From Streptomyces klenkii (GTDB taxonomy: Bacteria > Actinomycetota > Actinomycetes > Streptomycetales > Streptomycetaceae), in contig NZ_RBAM01000016.1 in the NCBI RefSeq assembly GCF_003626645.1, forward strand, positions 1 to 64,000: 64,000 bases of DNA, in the 5' to 3' direction. Below, piece after piece: positions 23,344-31,874 of this stretch. Numbering within the stretch: position 1 is the first letter of the stretch; the number at the start of each line of letters is the position of its first letter. The notes beneath the pieces were generated by a model that worked only from the letters and a program-made list of their open reading frames with translations, was not told the DNA's origin and made no database searches. The position numbers and the translations under genes were made by a program.

Positions 23344-23730
23344 TCACACGGCGGGATAGTGCTCCGCGCGGGCGGCCGTGATCAGCGCGGAGACGTCCGT
23401 CCAGTCGAGGCCCTCCCGGCGGGCCCGGCCCATCCAGTCCGCGAGCTCGCCGCGCAGCGGGGAGTCGGCGAGGGTGCGGGGCCGCGCCGGGGAGGTGCTC
23501 ACGAAGGTGCCGACTCCCGGCCGGGCCTCGACGAGCCCGAGGTGTTCGAGCTCGCGGTAGGCCTTGAGCGTCGTGTTCGGGTTCAGCTTGGTGACGGCGG
23601 CGACGCGGGCGGCGGTGGGCAGCTGGTCCCCGGCGGCGAGGATGCCCATGCGCAGCGCCTCCTGCACCTGCTGGACGATCTGGAGGTAGGCGGCCATGCC
23701 GCTCTGCCGGTCGATTCTGAACTCGACCAT
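23344..23730 (-). CDS. GntR family regulator (YtrA subfamily)
   Basis: A 128-residue regulator with an N-terminal winged helix-turn-helix (AYLQIVQQVQEALRMGILAAGDQLPTAARVAAVTKLNPNTTLKAYRELEHLGLVEARPGVGTFV in outline) and only a short C-terminal helical tail, as in the YtrA subfamily, which controls adjacent ABC exporters. It is the third gene of the ATPase-permease-regulator operon. The long inverted repeat at 25757-25790 over the operon promoter is its likely operator, giving autorepression. Confidence 0.93.
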   Translation of the reverse strand: MVEFRIDRQSGMAAYLQIVQQVQEALRMGILAAGDQLPTAARVAAVTKLNPNTTLKAYRELEHLGLVEARPGVGTFVSTSPARPRTLADSPLRGELADWMGRARREGLDWTDVSALITAARAEHYPAV

Positions 23731-23781
23731 GGTGCGGCCCCCCTCATCCCGTCCCGGCGTGCGGTGACCGTGCGGCGCGGT

Positions 23782-24762
23782 TCACAGCGGGCGCCGCCGG
23801 CCCCACCACAGGGTGAGGGCGAGGATCGCGAGGGCCGCCGCCAGCACGAGAGCCGCGTAGGTCCACTGCATGCCGGGCATCTGGTCGTACCCGAAGTATT
23901 CCAGGCGCTCGGCGACGATGCCCTTGGCCCTGCACTCCGCGGGGGTGCGCGCGTTGAAGCACTCGCCGAAGCCGTGGAGCCCGCCGTGCGCGTCGACGGT
24001 CCAGTTGTCGAACCGCACCGCGCCTTCGGGCAGCCCGGGTTGTCCCTCCTCGACGGGGTTGACGAGCACGCGCGGCTCCGTGAAGACCCGCCGGAGGGGG
24101 CCGGCCAGGACCTCCCAGGCGAAGGAGAAGCCGAGGGTGAGCACCATGGCGGGCACGGTGCGGCGCAGGAGCATGCCGAGCGCGGCGCCCACGGCGAAGT
24201 GGAGCAGCGCCAGCGCGACGGGCACGGGGCCGGTGTTGTCGAAGATGTCGCCCGCGCTCCAGTCGCCGGCGTTGAAGAGGTCGTGCGCGGGTTCCCACCA
24301 GGAGGTGAAGGCGGCCGAGAGCGCCGCCGCGCACACGACGGCGATCAGCGCCGCCGTGCCGAGCTTGACGGCGAGCCAGCGGCCGCGGGTGACCGACTGG
24401 GTGGTGACCAGCTGCACGGTGCCGCGCTCGCGGTCCCCGGAGATCAGCGGGGCGCCGAGGAGGACGCCCGCGACGACGGGCACCAGCGACATCATCCAGG
24501 TGCCGTTCCGGAACGCCTCGGCGTACGGCTGTCCGGAGGCCTCCACGAGCTTCAGGGGGCCGTGGGTGCGGGCGGGGCCGAGCCAGCCGAGCGTCACGTG
24601 GCGCTGCCAGAGCATGTGGACGCAGCCGGCCGCGGTGAGCAGCAGGCAGGCCACGAAGGCGGTCCGGTGCTGCCGCCAGACCAGCCAGGGCAGGCCGCGC
24701 AGGATGCGGGGCGGCTGCTTGCCGGTCTGCGCGGCGAGGGGGTCTCGTACGGCGGTGCTCAT
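23782..24762 (-). CDS. ABC transporter permease, ABC-2 type
   Basis: A 326-residue membrane protein with about six helices (first near residues 36-50; others near 85-105, 130-150, 180-200, 205-230, 300-320) and the ABC-2 segment PVVAGVLLGAPLISGDRERGTVQLVTTQSVTRGRWLAVKLG in outline. A large extracytoplasmic loop (about 235-295) carries two cysteines. It overlaps the ATPase gene by 4 bp (ATGA) and pairs with it as an exporter, in the layout of YtrA-regulated envelope-stress or peptide-resistance ABC systems. Confidence 0.87.
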   Translation of the reverse strand: MSTAVRDPLAAQTGKQPPRILRGLPWLVWRQHRTAFVACLLLTAAGCVHMLWQRHVTLGWLGPARTHGPLKLVEASGQPYAEAFRNGTWMMSLVPVVAGVLLGAPLISGDRERGTVQLVTTQSVTRGRWLAVKLGTAALIAVVCAAALSAAFTSWWEPAHDLFNAGDWSAGDIFDNTGPVPVALALLHFAVGAALGMLLRRTVPAMVLTLGFSFAWEVLAGPLRRVFTEPRVLVNPVEEGQPGLPEGAVRFDNWTVDAHGGLHGFGECFNARTPAECRAKGIVAERLEYFGYDQMPGMQWTYAALVLAAALAILALTLWWGRRRPL

Positions 24763-25736
24763 GCCGTCACCTCTTCGTCTTCCTGTTCCTGGCCGTGCGA
24801 GCCGGCAGCTTCCTGGTCGTGCGGGCCGTCGACGCGGGCCGCGGCGGTGAGCAAGGGGGGCGCGGCGGGCGAGCGCATGTAGCCCAGCAGCACCTCCTCC
24901 AAGGAGGGTTCTACGGTCTTCCAGTCGCCTTCGACCGGGCCGTGGGGCCGGATGAGGGCGGTGAGCTGGCGGCCCGTGGTGCGGGATTCGACGACGGTGT
25001 GCCGGGCGATCTCCGCGGGGACGCCCTCGGTGAGGTGCACGCCGGTCACCAGCCGGTGGGCGGCGAGCAGTTCGTCGGTCTCGCCGGCGAGGCGGACCCG
25101 GCCGCCGGCGACGGCGACGAGGTGGTCGCACATGGTCGCCACGTCGGCCAGCCGGTGGGAGGACATCACGACGGTGGTGCCCTGTTCGGCCGCCTCGGCC
25201 AGCAGGAGGCCGCCGATCTCGTGGGCGGCGAGCGGGTCGAGCTCCGCCATGGGTTCGTCGAGGAGCAGGAGGCGGGGGCGCTTGCCGAAGGCCAGCGCGA
25301 GCGCCACGCGGGCGCGCTGGCCGCCGGAGAGGCTGCCGACGCGGGCGCCGAGGGGCAGCTTCCCGGACCGCACGATCCGCTCGGCCGCCTCCTGGTCCCA
25401 GCGCGGGTTCAGCTCGCGGCCCAGGCGCAGGGTCTCCTCGACCGTGAACTGCGGGAAGAGCGGCTTGTCCTGGGCGAGGAAGGCGGTGTCGGCGAGGCCC
25501 GCCGGGTCGTCGACGGGCGAGCCGAAGATCCGCAGGCTCCCCTCCGTCGGCCGGATGATCCGTGCGGCCATGCCCAGCAGCGTGCTCTTGCCGGCGCCGT
25601 TGGGGCCGACGAGCCCGCAGACCGCGCCGGCCGGGATCCGGACGGAGAAGTCCTGGACGGCCCGGCGCCGCCGGAAGCACTTGCCCAGCCCGCGCGCCTC
25701 GACGGCCCAGCGGCTCGCGCCGTCGGCTGAAGTCAT
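24759..25736 (-). CDS. ABC transporter ATP-binding protein
   Basis: A 325-residue ATPase: Walker A GPNGAGKST (near 42), signature LSGGQRARVALALAFGKRP, Walker B LLLLDEPMAELDPLA, and the H-loop SSHRLADVATMC. A C-terminal extension of about 110 residues is typical of drug/lipid ABC-2 exporters. The ATG at 25736 (MTSADG) has GGTGGGG upstream and is preferred to 25763, which lies inside the operator palindrome. First gene of the operon. Confidence 0.93.
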   Translation of the reverse strand: MTSADGASRWAVEARGLGKCFRRRRAVQDFSVRIPAGAVCGLVGPNGAGKSTLLGMAARIIRPTEGSLRIFGSPVDDPAGLADTAFLAQDKPLFPQFTVEETLRLGRELNPRWDQEAAERIVRSGKLPLGARVGSLSGGQRARVALALAFGKRPRLLLLDEPMAELDPLAAHEIGGLLLAEAAEQGTTVVMSSHRLADVATMCDHLVAVAGGRVRLAGETDELLAAHRLVTGVHLTEGVPAEIARHTVVESRTTGRQLTALIRPHGPVEGDWKTVEPSLEEVLLGYMRSPAAPPLLTAAARVDGPHDQEAAGSHGQEQEDEEVTA

Positions 25737-25756
25737 CCCACCCCACCTGCCCCGCC

Positions 25757-25790
25757 TGCTCATTCCACTAGTCAGCTAGTGGAATGAGCA
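25757..25790. promoter_or_regulatory. Operator: 15-bp perfect inverted repeat
   Basis: The arms TGCTCATTCCACTAG (25757-25771) and its exact complement (25776-25790) are separated by TCAG. The site overlaps the -10 element of the operon promoter and lies 21 bp before the ATPase start. Its position and symmetry fit the operator of the operon-encoded YtrA-type GntR repressor. Confidence 0.85.
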
Positions 25791-25814
25791 TATAGAACAC
25801 CCCTGCGCTGTCAA
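25787..25814 (-). promoter_or_regulatory. Sigma-70-type promoter of the ABC-GntR operon
   Basis: On the minus strand, TTGACA (25814-25809) and TATGCT (25792-25787) are 16 bp apart, a near-consensus vegetative promoter and unusual in this G+C-rich window. The -10 hexamer overlaps the right arm of the operator, so repressor binding would block RNA polymerase. Confidence 0.7.
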
Positions 25815-25853
25815 TATCCGGTTCAGAAAGGGGCAAATAGGGATCTAACGGCC

Positions 25854-26417
25854 TTACGGCGTCACGCCCGTGGCCTTCCGGCGGGCCCGGTGGGCGGCCG
25901 CCGTCGCGCGGTTGCCGCAGATCTGAGGCGAGCAGAAGCGCCGCGACAGATTGCGGGACGTGTCCACGAAGACCTCGGCGCAGCGGTTGCCCACACACAC
26001 GTGGAGCCGCTCCACGCCGCTCGTGGTGACCACGGTGAGCAGGCCCATCGCGGCGTTGACCGCGTACTGGTCGACGACGGGCGCGCCGGGTGCGGCGACG
26101 TGCAGGTGCCAGGAGCCGTCGTGGTCGGTGTAGTGCGGGACGGCGCCGCGGCCGGCGAGGACGCCGTTGAGCAGGGCGACGGCCGTCGCCGCGTCCGGGG
26201 CGCCGAAGACCTCGCGCAGCACGGGCCGCAGCTCGCGCGCCGCGGCGAGGTCCGCCTCGGTCGGGGCGGCGGGCGGCCGGATGCCATGGGCGTCGAGCAG
26301 AGCGGACAACGCCGCAACATCGGGCATCTTCTCCACATTGCGCACGATATTGAAGGTATTGACCAGGTCCTCAGCCAGGGTCACCGAACCGTCTGAGTAA
26401 CTAGTAAACCTCACCAT
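25854..26417 (-). CDS. CGNR zinc-finger domain protein (ABATE domain)
   Basis: A 187-residue predicted regulator. The N-terminal part (LAEDLVNTFNIV, then DLAAARELRPVLREVFGA) is the stress-associated ABATE-type domain; the C-terminus has the CGNR zinc knuckle (CVGNRCAEVFVDTSRNLSRRFCSPQICGNRATAAAHRARRK in outline) with paired cysteines for zinc and basic residues for DNA contact. It is divergent from azlCD, with 88 bp between the starts, so regulation of that pair is plausible but not shown. Confidence 0.93.
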   Translation of the reverse strand: MVRFTSYSDGSVTLAEDLVNTFNIVRNVEKMPDVAALSALLDAHGIRPPAAPTEADLAAARELRPVLREVFGAPDAATAVALLNGVLAGRGAVPHYTDHDGSWHLHVAAPGAPVVDQYAVNAAMGLLTVVTTSGVERLHVCVGNRCAEVFVDTSRNLSRRFCSPQICGNRATAAAHRARRKATGVTP

Positions 26418-26505
26418 GACTCCGTACTATTGCTGCTCGTAGTCGCCACCGCATCACGTACGGCGGCGCTGTTTCCTGTTGCCCGCATGTCCGCGGAGGA
26501 CGTCG

Positions 26506-27228
26506 ATGGACTCTCAAGAGGCATTACCCGCCGAGGGGTCGGCGCCATCGCTGGAAACGCCCGCCCCCGCCGCCGGATTCCGGGAGGAGGCACTCTACGG
26601 TCTGCGGGCCGCCGTGCCCCTGGCCATCGCGGTCTTCGGATTCGCGGTCTCCTTCGGGATCGTGGCCCGCGCGGCGGGCATGGGCGTGCTGGCCCCCGTG
26701 GTGATGTCGCTGACCACGTTCGCCGGGTCCGCGCAGTTCGCCGCCGCCTCCGTGCTGGGCACCGGGGGCGGGGTCGCCGCGGCGATCGTCGCGGCCGTCC
26801 TGCTCAACTCCCGCTATCTGCCCATCGGGATCAGCGTGGCCCCCGCGATGACCGGCGGTGTCGTCAAGCGCTTCCTCTCCGCCCAGCTCGTGGTGGACGA
26901 GTCCTGGGCCGTCGGCCACATAGGCAACGGCCGCTACTCGCGCGGCCGGCTGCTCGGCGCCGGCGTCCTCGTCTACGCGGCCTGGGTCGGCGGCACCGCC
27001 GTCGGCCTCCTGGGCGCCCATTACCTGGGGGACCCCGAGCGCTTCGGGCTCGACGTCGTCTCGCCCGTGCTGTTCATCGCCCTCCTCAAGGGCCAGATCA
27101 CCAGCCGCAAGGCGCTCGCCGCCTCGATCCTGGGCGTGGCCATCGCCCTGGCGCTGGTCCCCTTCGCCTCCCCGGGCGTACCGCTCATCGCCGCCACCGC
27201 CGCCTGCCTGCTGGGACTGAGGAAATGA
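26506..27228 (+). CDS. azlC: AzlC family branched-chain amino acid exporter, large subunit
   Basis: A 240-residue membrane protein of the AzlC family, the large subunit of the two-part branched-chain amino acid exporter (BrnF/YgaZ-like). Typical segments: YGLRAAVPLAIAVFGFAVSFGIVARAAGM, TFAGSAQFAAASVL, LNSRYLPIGISVAP and LVVDESWAVG. The ATG at 26506 with GGAGG 6 bases upstream is chosen over 26479. The stop overlaps the azlD start as ATGA. Substrate by family analogy is leucine/isoleucine/valine or methionine. Confidence 0.94.
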   Translation: MDSQEALPAEGSAPSLETPAPAAGFREEALYGLRAAVPLAIAVFGFAVSFGIVARAAGMGVLAPVVMSLTTFAGSAQFAAASVLGTGGGVAAAIVAAVLLNSRYLPIGISVAPAMTGGVVKRFLSAQLVVDESWAVGHIGNGRYSRGRLLGAGVLVYAAWVGGTAVGLLGAHYLGDPERFGLDVVSPVLFIALLKGQITSRKALAASILGVAIALALVPFASPGVPLIAATAACLLGLRK

Positions 27229-27536
27229 CCGGACTCTGGCTCGCCGTGCTCCTCGTCGGCGCCGTCTCCATGGCGCTCAAAGCGACCGGCCCCGTCCTGC
27301 TCGGCGGCGAGGAACTGCCCGCGGCCATGCAGCGCGTCGTCACGCTCATGGCGCCCACCCTGCTGGCCGCGCTCATCGCCACCCAGATGTTCGGCCACGG
27401 CAGGTCGCTCGTCATCGACGCCCGCGCCGTGGGGCTCGTCGTGGGCGCCTTCGGCGTCTGGCGCAAGTGGCCCACCCTGCTCGTGGTGGTGCTCGGCGCC
27501 GCGGCCACGGCCCTCACCCGGCTGGTGACCGGCTGA
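27225..27536 (+). CDS. azlD: AzlD family branched-chain amino acid exporter, small subunit
   Basis: A 103-residue membrane protein with three or four helices and the AzlD pattern LKATGPVLLGGEELPAAMQRVVTLMAPTLLAALIATQ in outline. It starts at the ATGA overlap with azlC and is therefore co-translated, forming the usual AzlC/AzlD pair. Confidence 0.93.
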   Translation: MTGLWLAVLLVGAVSMALKATGPVLLGGEELPAAMQRVVTLMAPTLLAALIATQMFGHGRSLVIDARAVGLVVGAFGVWRKWPTLLVVVLGAAATALTRLVTG

Positions 27537-27616
27537 CCGCGCCCGCGGGCAGCCCCCGCAGCCGGCCCGCGGCCCCCTCGGGCCGTCCCTCGCTCCCCGA
27601 CCGGAAGGAGGCACCC

Positions 27617-28369
27617 ATGACACCCACGCCGCCCCTCGACCGCACGGGCACCACGGCCGCACCGGACGGCACGGCCGCCGGCACCCCGGCACCGCTGCCC
27701 ACCGCGGCCCCCCTGCCCACCACGGCCCTGTGGGACGCGGGCGTCCGCCTGGGGGCCGGGGTCGAACTGCCGCCCCTGCCGCTCGCGCCGGTCGCGGCGG
27801 GCATGCGCTGCGCCGGGCCGCTGCGCCGCGTCCAGCACACGGAGGGAGTGGTCTCGATCTTCGCCGGGATGGACGCGGCGGCCCCGGGCGACATCCTCCT
27901 CATCGACAACTCCGGCCGTACGGACGAGGCCTGCGTGGGCGACCTCGTCGCCATCGAGGCCCTTCAGGCCGGCATCGCGGGCATCGTGGTGTGGGGCTGC
28001 CACCGTGACAGCGACGAACTGGCCGCCATCGGCCTGCCGGTGTTCAGCCTCGGCCCCTGTCCGGCCTCGCCCCGGCTCGGCCCCGGCCGCCCCGCGCCGC
28101 CCGCCCTTCCCCGGATCGCCGGGCGGGACGGCGACGGCGTGGCGGCCGACTCCGACGGCGTGCTCTTCCTCCCGGCCGCGGCCCGCGACGGCGTGAGCGC
28201 CCTCGCCGCGCGGATCGTCCGGGCCGAGCGGTCCCAGGCCGAACTGGCCCTCCAAGGCATCAGCCTGCGCGAGCAGCTCCGCTGGGACCGCTTCCTGGAG
28301 CGGCGCCGCACCGACCCCGGCTATGCGTTCCGCTCCCATCTCGCCCAGGTCGACGGAGCGCTGGAGTAG
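27617..28369 (+). CDS. RraA family protein (aldolase/decarboxylase-like)
   Basis: A 250-residue protein of the RraA/HMG-aldolase superfamily. After a Pro/Ala/Thr-rich leader (about 1-35), family motifs appear: PGDILLIDNSGRTDEACVGDLVA (near 90-115) and GIVVWGCHRDSDEL (near 125-140), containing the substrate-binding Arg and the metal-binding Asp region. Related enzymes cleave 4-hydroxy-4-methyl-2-oxoglutarate or decarboxylate oxaloacetate; in E. coli RraA modulates RNase E. The ATG has GGAGG 6 bases upstream. It follows azlD by 80 bp in the same direction. Confidence 0.85.
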   Translation: MTPTPPLDRTGTTAAPDGTAAGTPAPLPTAAPLPTTALWDAGVRLGAGVELPPLPLAPVAAGMRCAGPLRRVQHTEGVVSIFAGMDAAAPGDILLIDNSGRTDEACVGDLVAIEALQAGIAGIVVWGCHRDSDELAAIGLPVFSLGPCPASPRLGPGRPAPPALPRIAGRDGDGVAADSDGVLFLPAAARDGVSALAARIVRAERSQAELALQGISLREQLRWDRFLERRRTDPGYAFRSHLAQVDGALE

Positions 28370-28548
28370 CCGGGCCCGGGCACGTACGAGGGAAGGCCCC
28401 GCCGCAGCAGCAGGTGCCGGCGGGACCAGGGGTGGGGCTCAGGAATCCCGTCCCGGAGGCGCGACGAGAACGCGAGCACGGCCAGTCCGTTCACGGAACC
28501 GTTCAAGGAGGTCTCCTCATCCTCATGCCGTCGAGGTCGGTACAGGCA

Positions 28549-28611
28549 CAGCGGGCTCCGGCCCGGTTCCCGGTGGACCCCCGCCGCCGGGGACCGGACC
28601 AGAGCCCGCTG
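28549..28611. terminator. Terminator hairpin between convergent genes
   Basis: An imperfect long inverted repeat: CAGCGGGCTC at 28549-28558 pairs with GAGCCCGCTG at 28602-28611, and the inner CCGGTTCCCGG (28563-28573) can pair with GGGGACCGG (28589-28597). It lies between the RraA-like and S9 peptidase genes. The rest of 28370-28653 shows no coding signal that I trust. Confidence 0.65.
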
Positions 28612-28653
28612 CGCCGTGCCCCCGGCCCGGCCGGGGGCGGCTCGCGGGACGGG

Positions 28654-30450
28654 CTACGGCCCGGCGGGCGGCAGATGGGTCCGCGCGAACTCCAGCTGCC
28701 GGCGGAACAGCGCCACGCGCTCCTCCACGCCGGTCACGCTGTGACCCCCGTCGTGCACGTGCAGCCCGTACGGGACGCCGCGCCGCGCGAGCCGCTCGGC
28801 GTAGTCCTTCACCTGGGCGACGGGGCAGCGGGCGTCGTTGGCTCCGGTGAGGATGAGCACCGGCGCGCGGACGTCGTCGACATAGGTCAGCGGCGAGGAC
28901 TCCCGGTAGCGCTCGGGCACTTCGTCCGGCGTGCCGCCGAAGAGGCTGCGGTCAAGTGCCTTGATCTCCTCCATCGCGCCGTGGTGCGCGGCCGCGCAGT
29001 CGGCGACCGGCGCGCCGGCGAGCCCCAGCGCCCACTCCCCCGGCCGGGTGCCGAGCGCGAGCAGCGTGAGGTAGCCGCCCCACGACCAGCCCGCCACGAC
29101 CAGGCGGCGCGGGTCGGCCACGCCGTGGTCCACCGTCCACTGCCGGACGGCGGCCACGTCCTCCAGCTCGGTGAGGCCGACGCGGCGCCGCAGCGCCTCG
29201 GTCCACTCGCGCCCGTAGCCCGTGGAGCCGCGGTAGTTGACGCGCACGACGGCGAAGCCGTGGTCGGTCCAGGCGGCGACGGCCGGGTCGAAGGCGTCCT
29301 CGTCCTGTTCGTCCGGGCCGCCGTGCAGCAGGAAGACCGTGGGGTACGGGCCCGGGCCCGCGGGCGTGTTCAGCAGGGCGTGGATGCGGCCGCCGGGGCC
29401 GTCCACCCACAGGTCGCGGGCGTCGGCGGCCGGGGGCGGCGGCTGGTCCGGCAGGGGCAGCCGCGGGGCCTCCAGCAGGCCGCGGAACTCCGGCGGGCGG
29501 GCCGAGCTCGACCACAGCAGCCAGGCGTCGCCGCCGGGCCGGGTCCGCGCGTGGGCGATGACGCCGGCCGGTGTGCCGATGCGCTCCAGCCGCCCGCTGC
29601 CCAGGTCGTAGCGGTGGAGGGTGGAGCGGGCCTCGTGGTCGTGGACGACGAGCAGCGAGCCGGCGTCCTGGAACCACTGGACGGAGACGTCGCCGGGCAG
29701 GCCGAGGCGCAGCTCGGTGCGCTCGCCGGTGCGCGGGTCGAACAGGACGGGCTCCCAGCGGTCGTCGCGCTGGTGCGTGAGCAGCAGCCGCGGGTCGCCG
29801 CGCACGGGCGAGAAGCCGACGGCCTCCAGGCCGCCTTCGTCGTCGGCCAGGTCGGCCACGGTGGTGCCGTCGCCGGTGGCGAGGACGCGCACGCCGAGGT
29901 CCCAGAGGTCGCCGCGCTCGCTGTGCGCGATGACGGCCAGGTCGAGGGAGCGGGAGAGGTCGACGGCGTAGGCCGGTTCGTCGTGCCGGTAGAGGAGGCG
30001 GGCCGCGCCGCCGGGCAGGACGAGGTGGACGGTGGCGCCCTCCTCGGTCGAGCAGCCGAGCAGGGCGTGCCCGTCGAGGCCGACGGCCAGGCCCGAGGGC
30101 CAGTAGCGCCCGGTGGAGGGGACGGCCGGGGTGTCGGGGCCGCCGGTGAAGGGCTGGCGCATCCAGCAGCCGTATTCGTCGCCGTCGCCGTCGTCGAACC
30201 ACCACACCGCTTCGCCGGAGGCCTCGATCGCGCACTGCTGGGTGCCGGCGGGCCGGTCGGTGACGCGGCGGAGGGTGCCGGCCGCGCGGTCCCAGGCGTA
30301 CACCTGGGCGATGCCGGAGAGGTCGCTGACGAAGACGCAGCGGTCGGGCGCGCTCTTGGCCCAGGCCGGGAGGGTGTGGCGGGGGGCGCGGAAGCGCCGT
30401 TCCCACACGGGTCCGTCGGCGAGGTGGTGCCGGGGTGCGGTCGTGGTCAT
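28654..30450 (-). CDS. S9 family (prolyl oligopeptidase-type) peptidase
   Basis: A 598-residue cytoplasmic peptidase: an N-terminal WD-like beta-propeller (about 1-340, repeated blades such as RYDLGSGRLERIG), then an alpha/beta hydrolase domain with LLHGGPDEQDEDAFD, NYRGSTGYGREWTEALR, nucleophile GWSWGGY (Ser near 439), TGANDARCP (catalytic Asp) and HDGGHSV (catalytic His). Such enzymes remove acyl groups or cut small peptides. The ATG at 30450 is preferred over 30504. It lies downstream of the three-peptide locus in the same direction, but a hairpin at 30538 may separate them. Processing of the nearby peptides is an open possibility. Confidence 0.9.
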   Translation of the reverse strand: MTTTAPRHHLADGPVWERRFRAPRHTLPAWAKSAPDRCVFVSDLSGIAQVYAWDRAAGTLRRVTDRPAGTQQCAIEASGEAVWWFDDGDGDEYGCWMRQPFTGGPDTPAVPSTGRYWPSGLAVGLDGHALLGCSTEEGATVHLVLPGGAARLLYRHDEPAYAVDLSRSLDLAVIAHSERGDLWDLGVRVLATGDGTTVADLADDEGGLEAVGFSPVRGDPRLLLTHQRDDRWEPVLFDPRTGERTELRLGLPGDVSVQWFQDAGSLLVVHDHEARSTLHRYDLGSGRLERIGTPAGVIAHARTRPGGDAWLLWSSSARPPEFRGLLEAPRLPLPDQPPPPAADARDLWVDGPGGRIHALLNTPAGPGPYPTVFLLHGGPDEQDEDAFDPAVAAWTDHGFAVVRVNYRGSTGYGREWTEALRRRVGLTELEDVAAVRQWTVDHGVADPRRLVVAGWSWGGYLTLLALGTRPGEWALGLAGAPVADCAAAHHGAMEEIKALDRSLFGGTPDEVPERYRESSPLTYVDDVRAPVLILTGANDARCPVAQVKDYAERLARRGVPYGLHVHDGGHSVTGVEERVALFRRQLEFARTHLPPAGP

Positions 30451-30537
30451 CGAGGGGGTTCCTCCCGTGGCTGGCTGGGGTGTGCGCCCCCGCCCCTCTC
30501 GCACGCGCAGCGATCGGCCGCCGCCGGCGGTGGGCCG

Positions 30538-30566
30538 GGGCGGCCGGCGGGCGGCACCGGCCGCCC
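30538..30566. terminator. Hairpin between P1 and the S9 peptidase gene
   Basis: A perfect 10-bp inverted repeat, GGGCGGCCGG (30538-30547) with CCGGCCGCCC (30557-30566), 20 bases past the stop of the upstream gene on the minus strand. It probably attenuates or ends the peptide-locus transcript. Confidence 0.6.
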
Positions 30567-30585
30567 GTGCGGGGTGGCTCGTGCG

Positions 30586-31656
30586 TCAGTGGCAGCCGCA
30601 GCTCGCCGAGGTGACCCGGTTCATCCGGCGCCTGGGCCGCTCGCCGCCGGTCTCCGTGCCGGCGCCGGCGAGGGCCTCGGTGGCGCCGGGGGCCGTGACG
30701 GTGCTGGTGGAGCAGGCCAGGGTGAGCTGGTACGGGGTCTGCGGCAGGGCGCCCAGGACGATGTGGGCGGAGACCGCGGCCTTGCCGGCGGCCGCCGAGT
30801 TGGCCTCGGTGTTGAAGGGCAGCGGCTGCGTCCCGCTGCTCAGGCCGAATTCGATGCCGGAGACCAGCGCGTGGTCCCCGTGCTCGGCGAAGAGCCGCTC
30901 CAGTTCGGCGGCGGCCGTGCCGGAGCCGGTGGCGGCGGCCTTGAGGTCGGTGACCGCGCCGTTGTCCACGGTGAGCACGAGCGGGTAGTGCGAGAGCCCG
31001 GTCAGCTGGTCGTAGATCTCGTGCCGGCGGTCGGCGCTCGCGCTGCGGGAGCGGACGACGGGCCAGCCCTTGACCGTGATCTGCCCGGAGAGCGCGGTGC
31101 CGGTGACGTCGGTGGCCAGGCGCAGCCGGCCGGTGGGTGCGGTCCGCACGGCGCCCGGCTGGAAGAGGCCGGCGTCGGTGCGCGACCAGGTCGGCTTGTC
31201 GTAGGTGAGCTCGGCGACGGAGCCGGTGAGCGCCTCGGTGAGCTGGAGCCCGCCGGAGGCGGCGAGGGCGGCGGTGAGCCGGTCGGCGCGGGCCTGCACC
31301 TCGGCGGGGTCGGTCTTCTCCAGGGCCGCGAGGACGGTGCCCACCTGGTCGAGGGCGAGCGGGCCCTGGCCGGCGCGGACCGCGGCGACGGTACGGCCGG
31401 GGCCGATGTCGGCGGCCGGGGCGGTGAGCAGGGCGTCGGCGGTGGCGATGACGAGGACGTCGCAGTTGTCCGGCACGTCGGTGCGCAGGATGTGGCCCAG
31501 GGTGCGGCCGGCGTCGGCCGCCACGACGGCGCTCCGCTCGTACCGGTCTCCGCCGTCGAGGCGGAAGAACTCGGCGAGCGCCTTTTCGAGGACCAGTATG
31601 AAGTTCGTGCGGCCGACCGGATACTGGCGGTAGGCCTCGGGGCGGACAATAATCAT
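30586..31656 (-). CDS. Unrecognised protein P1 of the three-peptide locus
   Basis: A 356-residue soluble protein not recognised. By eye it aligns over much of its length with the equally long protein at 32107: an I-x-x-x-P start followed by Q-[YF], a YExx...GRTLGHILRTDVPDNCDVLVIA block against the partner's GDDFEKMLADETVPQNSHSLVIS, a shared GxI-[TA]-x-[KR]-G-[WF]-P-[VI] strand, and HIVLGALPQTPYQLTL against HWGLGLTPFTQYHLDI. Acidic and histidine residues that could be metal ligands in the partner are mostly missing here (only the H of SAHIVLG remains), so this may be a non-catalytic subunit. The C-terminus is basic, then ends in SASCGCH, a possible metal or thiol site. It is the last gene behind three tandem peptide genes. 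Confidence 0.75.
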   Translation of the reverse strand: MIIVRPEAYRQYPVGRTNFILVLEKALAEFFRLDGGDRYERSAVVAADAGRTLGHILRTDVPDNCDVLVIATADALLTAPAADIGPGRTVAAVRAGQGPLALDQVGTVLAALEKTDPAEVQARADRLTAALAASGGLQLTEALTGSVAELTYDKPTWSRTDAGLFQPGAVRTAPTGRLRLATDVTGTALSGQITVKGWPVVRSRSASADRRHEIYDQLTGLSHYPLVLTVDNGAVTDLKAAATGSGTAAAELERLFAEHGDHALVSGIEFGLSSGTQPLPFNTEANSAAAGKAAVSAHIVLGALPQTPYQLTLACSTSTVTAPGATEALAGAGTETGGERPRRRMNRVTSASCGCH

Positions 31657-31762
31657 CGCGACACCACTCCCAGATATGCGTGTTGCGTGTCGGCGAGGCG
31701 GGTCGAGTCAGCACCTCGACCCGCCTCGCACCAGGGCTGTGAATTCAGCCCGTCACCCGGGT

Positions 31763-31822
31763 TCAGCCCAGCAGGGTCCCGAGGTAGTTGCTGTTCTTGC
31801 GAACCTTGATGGTCTTCTTCAT
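31763..31822 (-). CDS. 19-residue peptide, copy A
   Basis: Encodes MKKTIKVRKNSNYLGTLLG, ATG to TGA, preceded by an excellent ribosome binding site (GGGAGGTGA, 8 bases before the ATG). The sequence is basic and hydrophilic at the start (about six Lys/Arg in nine residues) and hydrophobic at the end (NYLGTLLG). Third of three tandem genes encoding the same peptide; P1 follows after 106 bp. A modified-peptide precursor, small effector or signal peptide are all possible. Confidence 0.85.
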   Translation of the reverse strand: MKKTIKVRKNSNYLGTLLG

Positions 31823-31874
31823 GGGAACTCACCTCCCGCCAATGGCCAGGGTTTCCGGATGGGATGCGGGGCTA

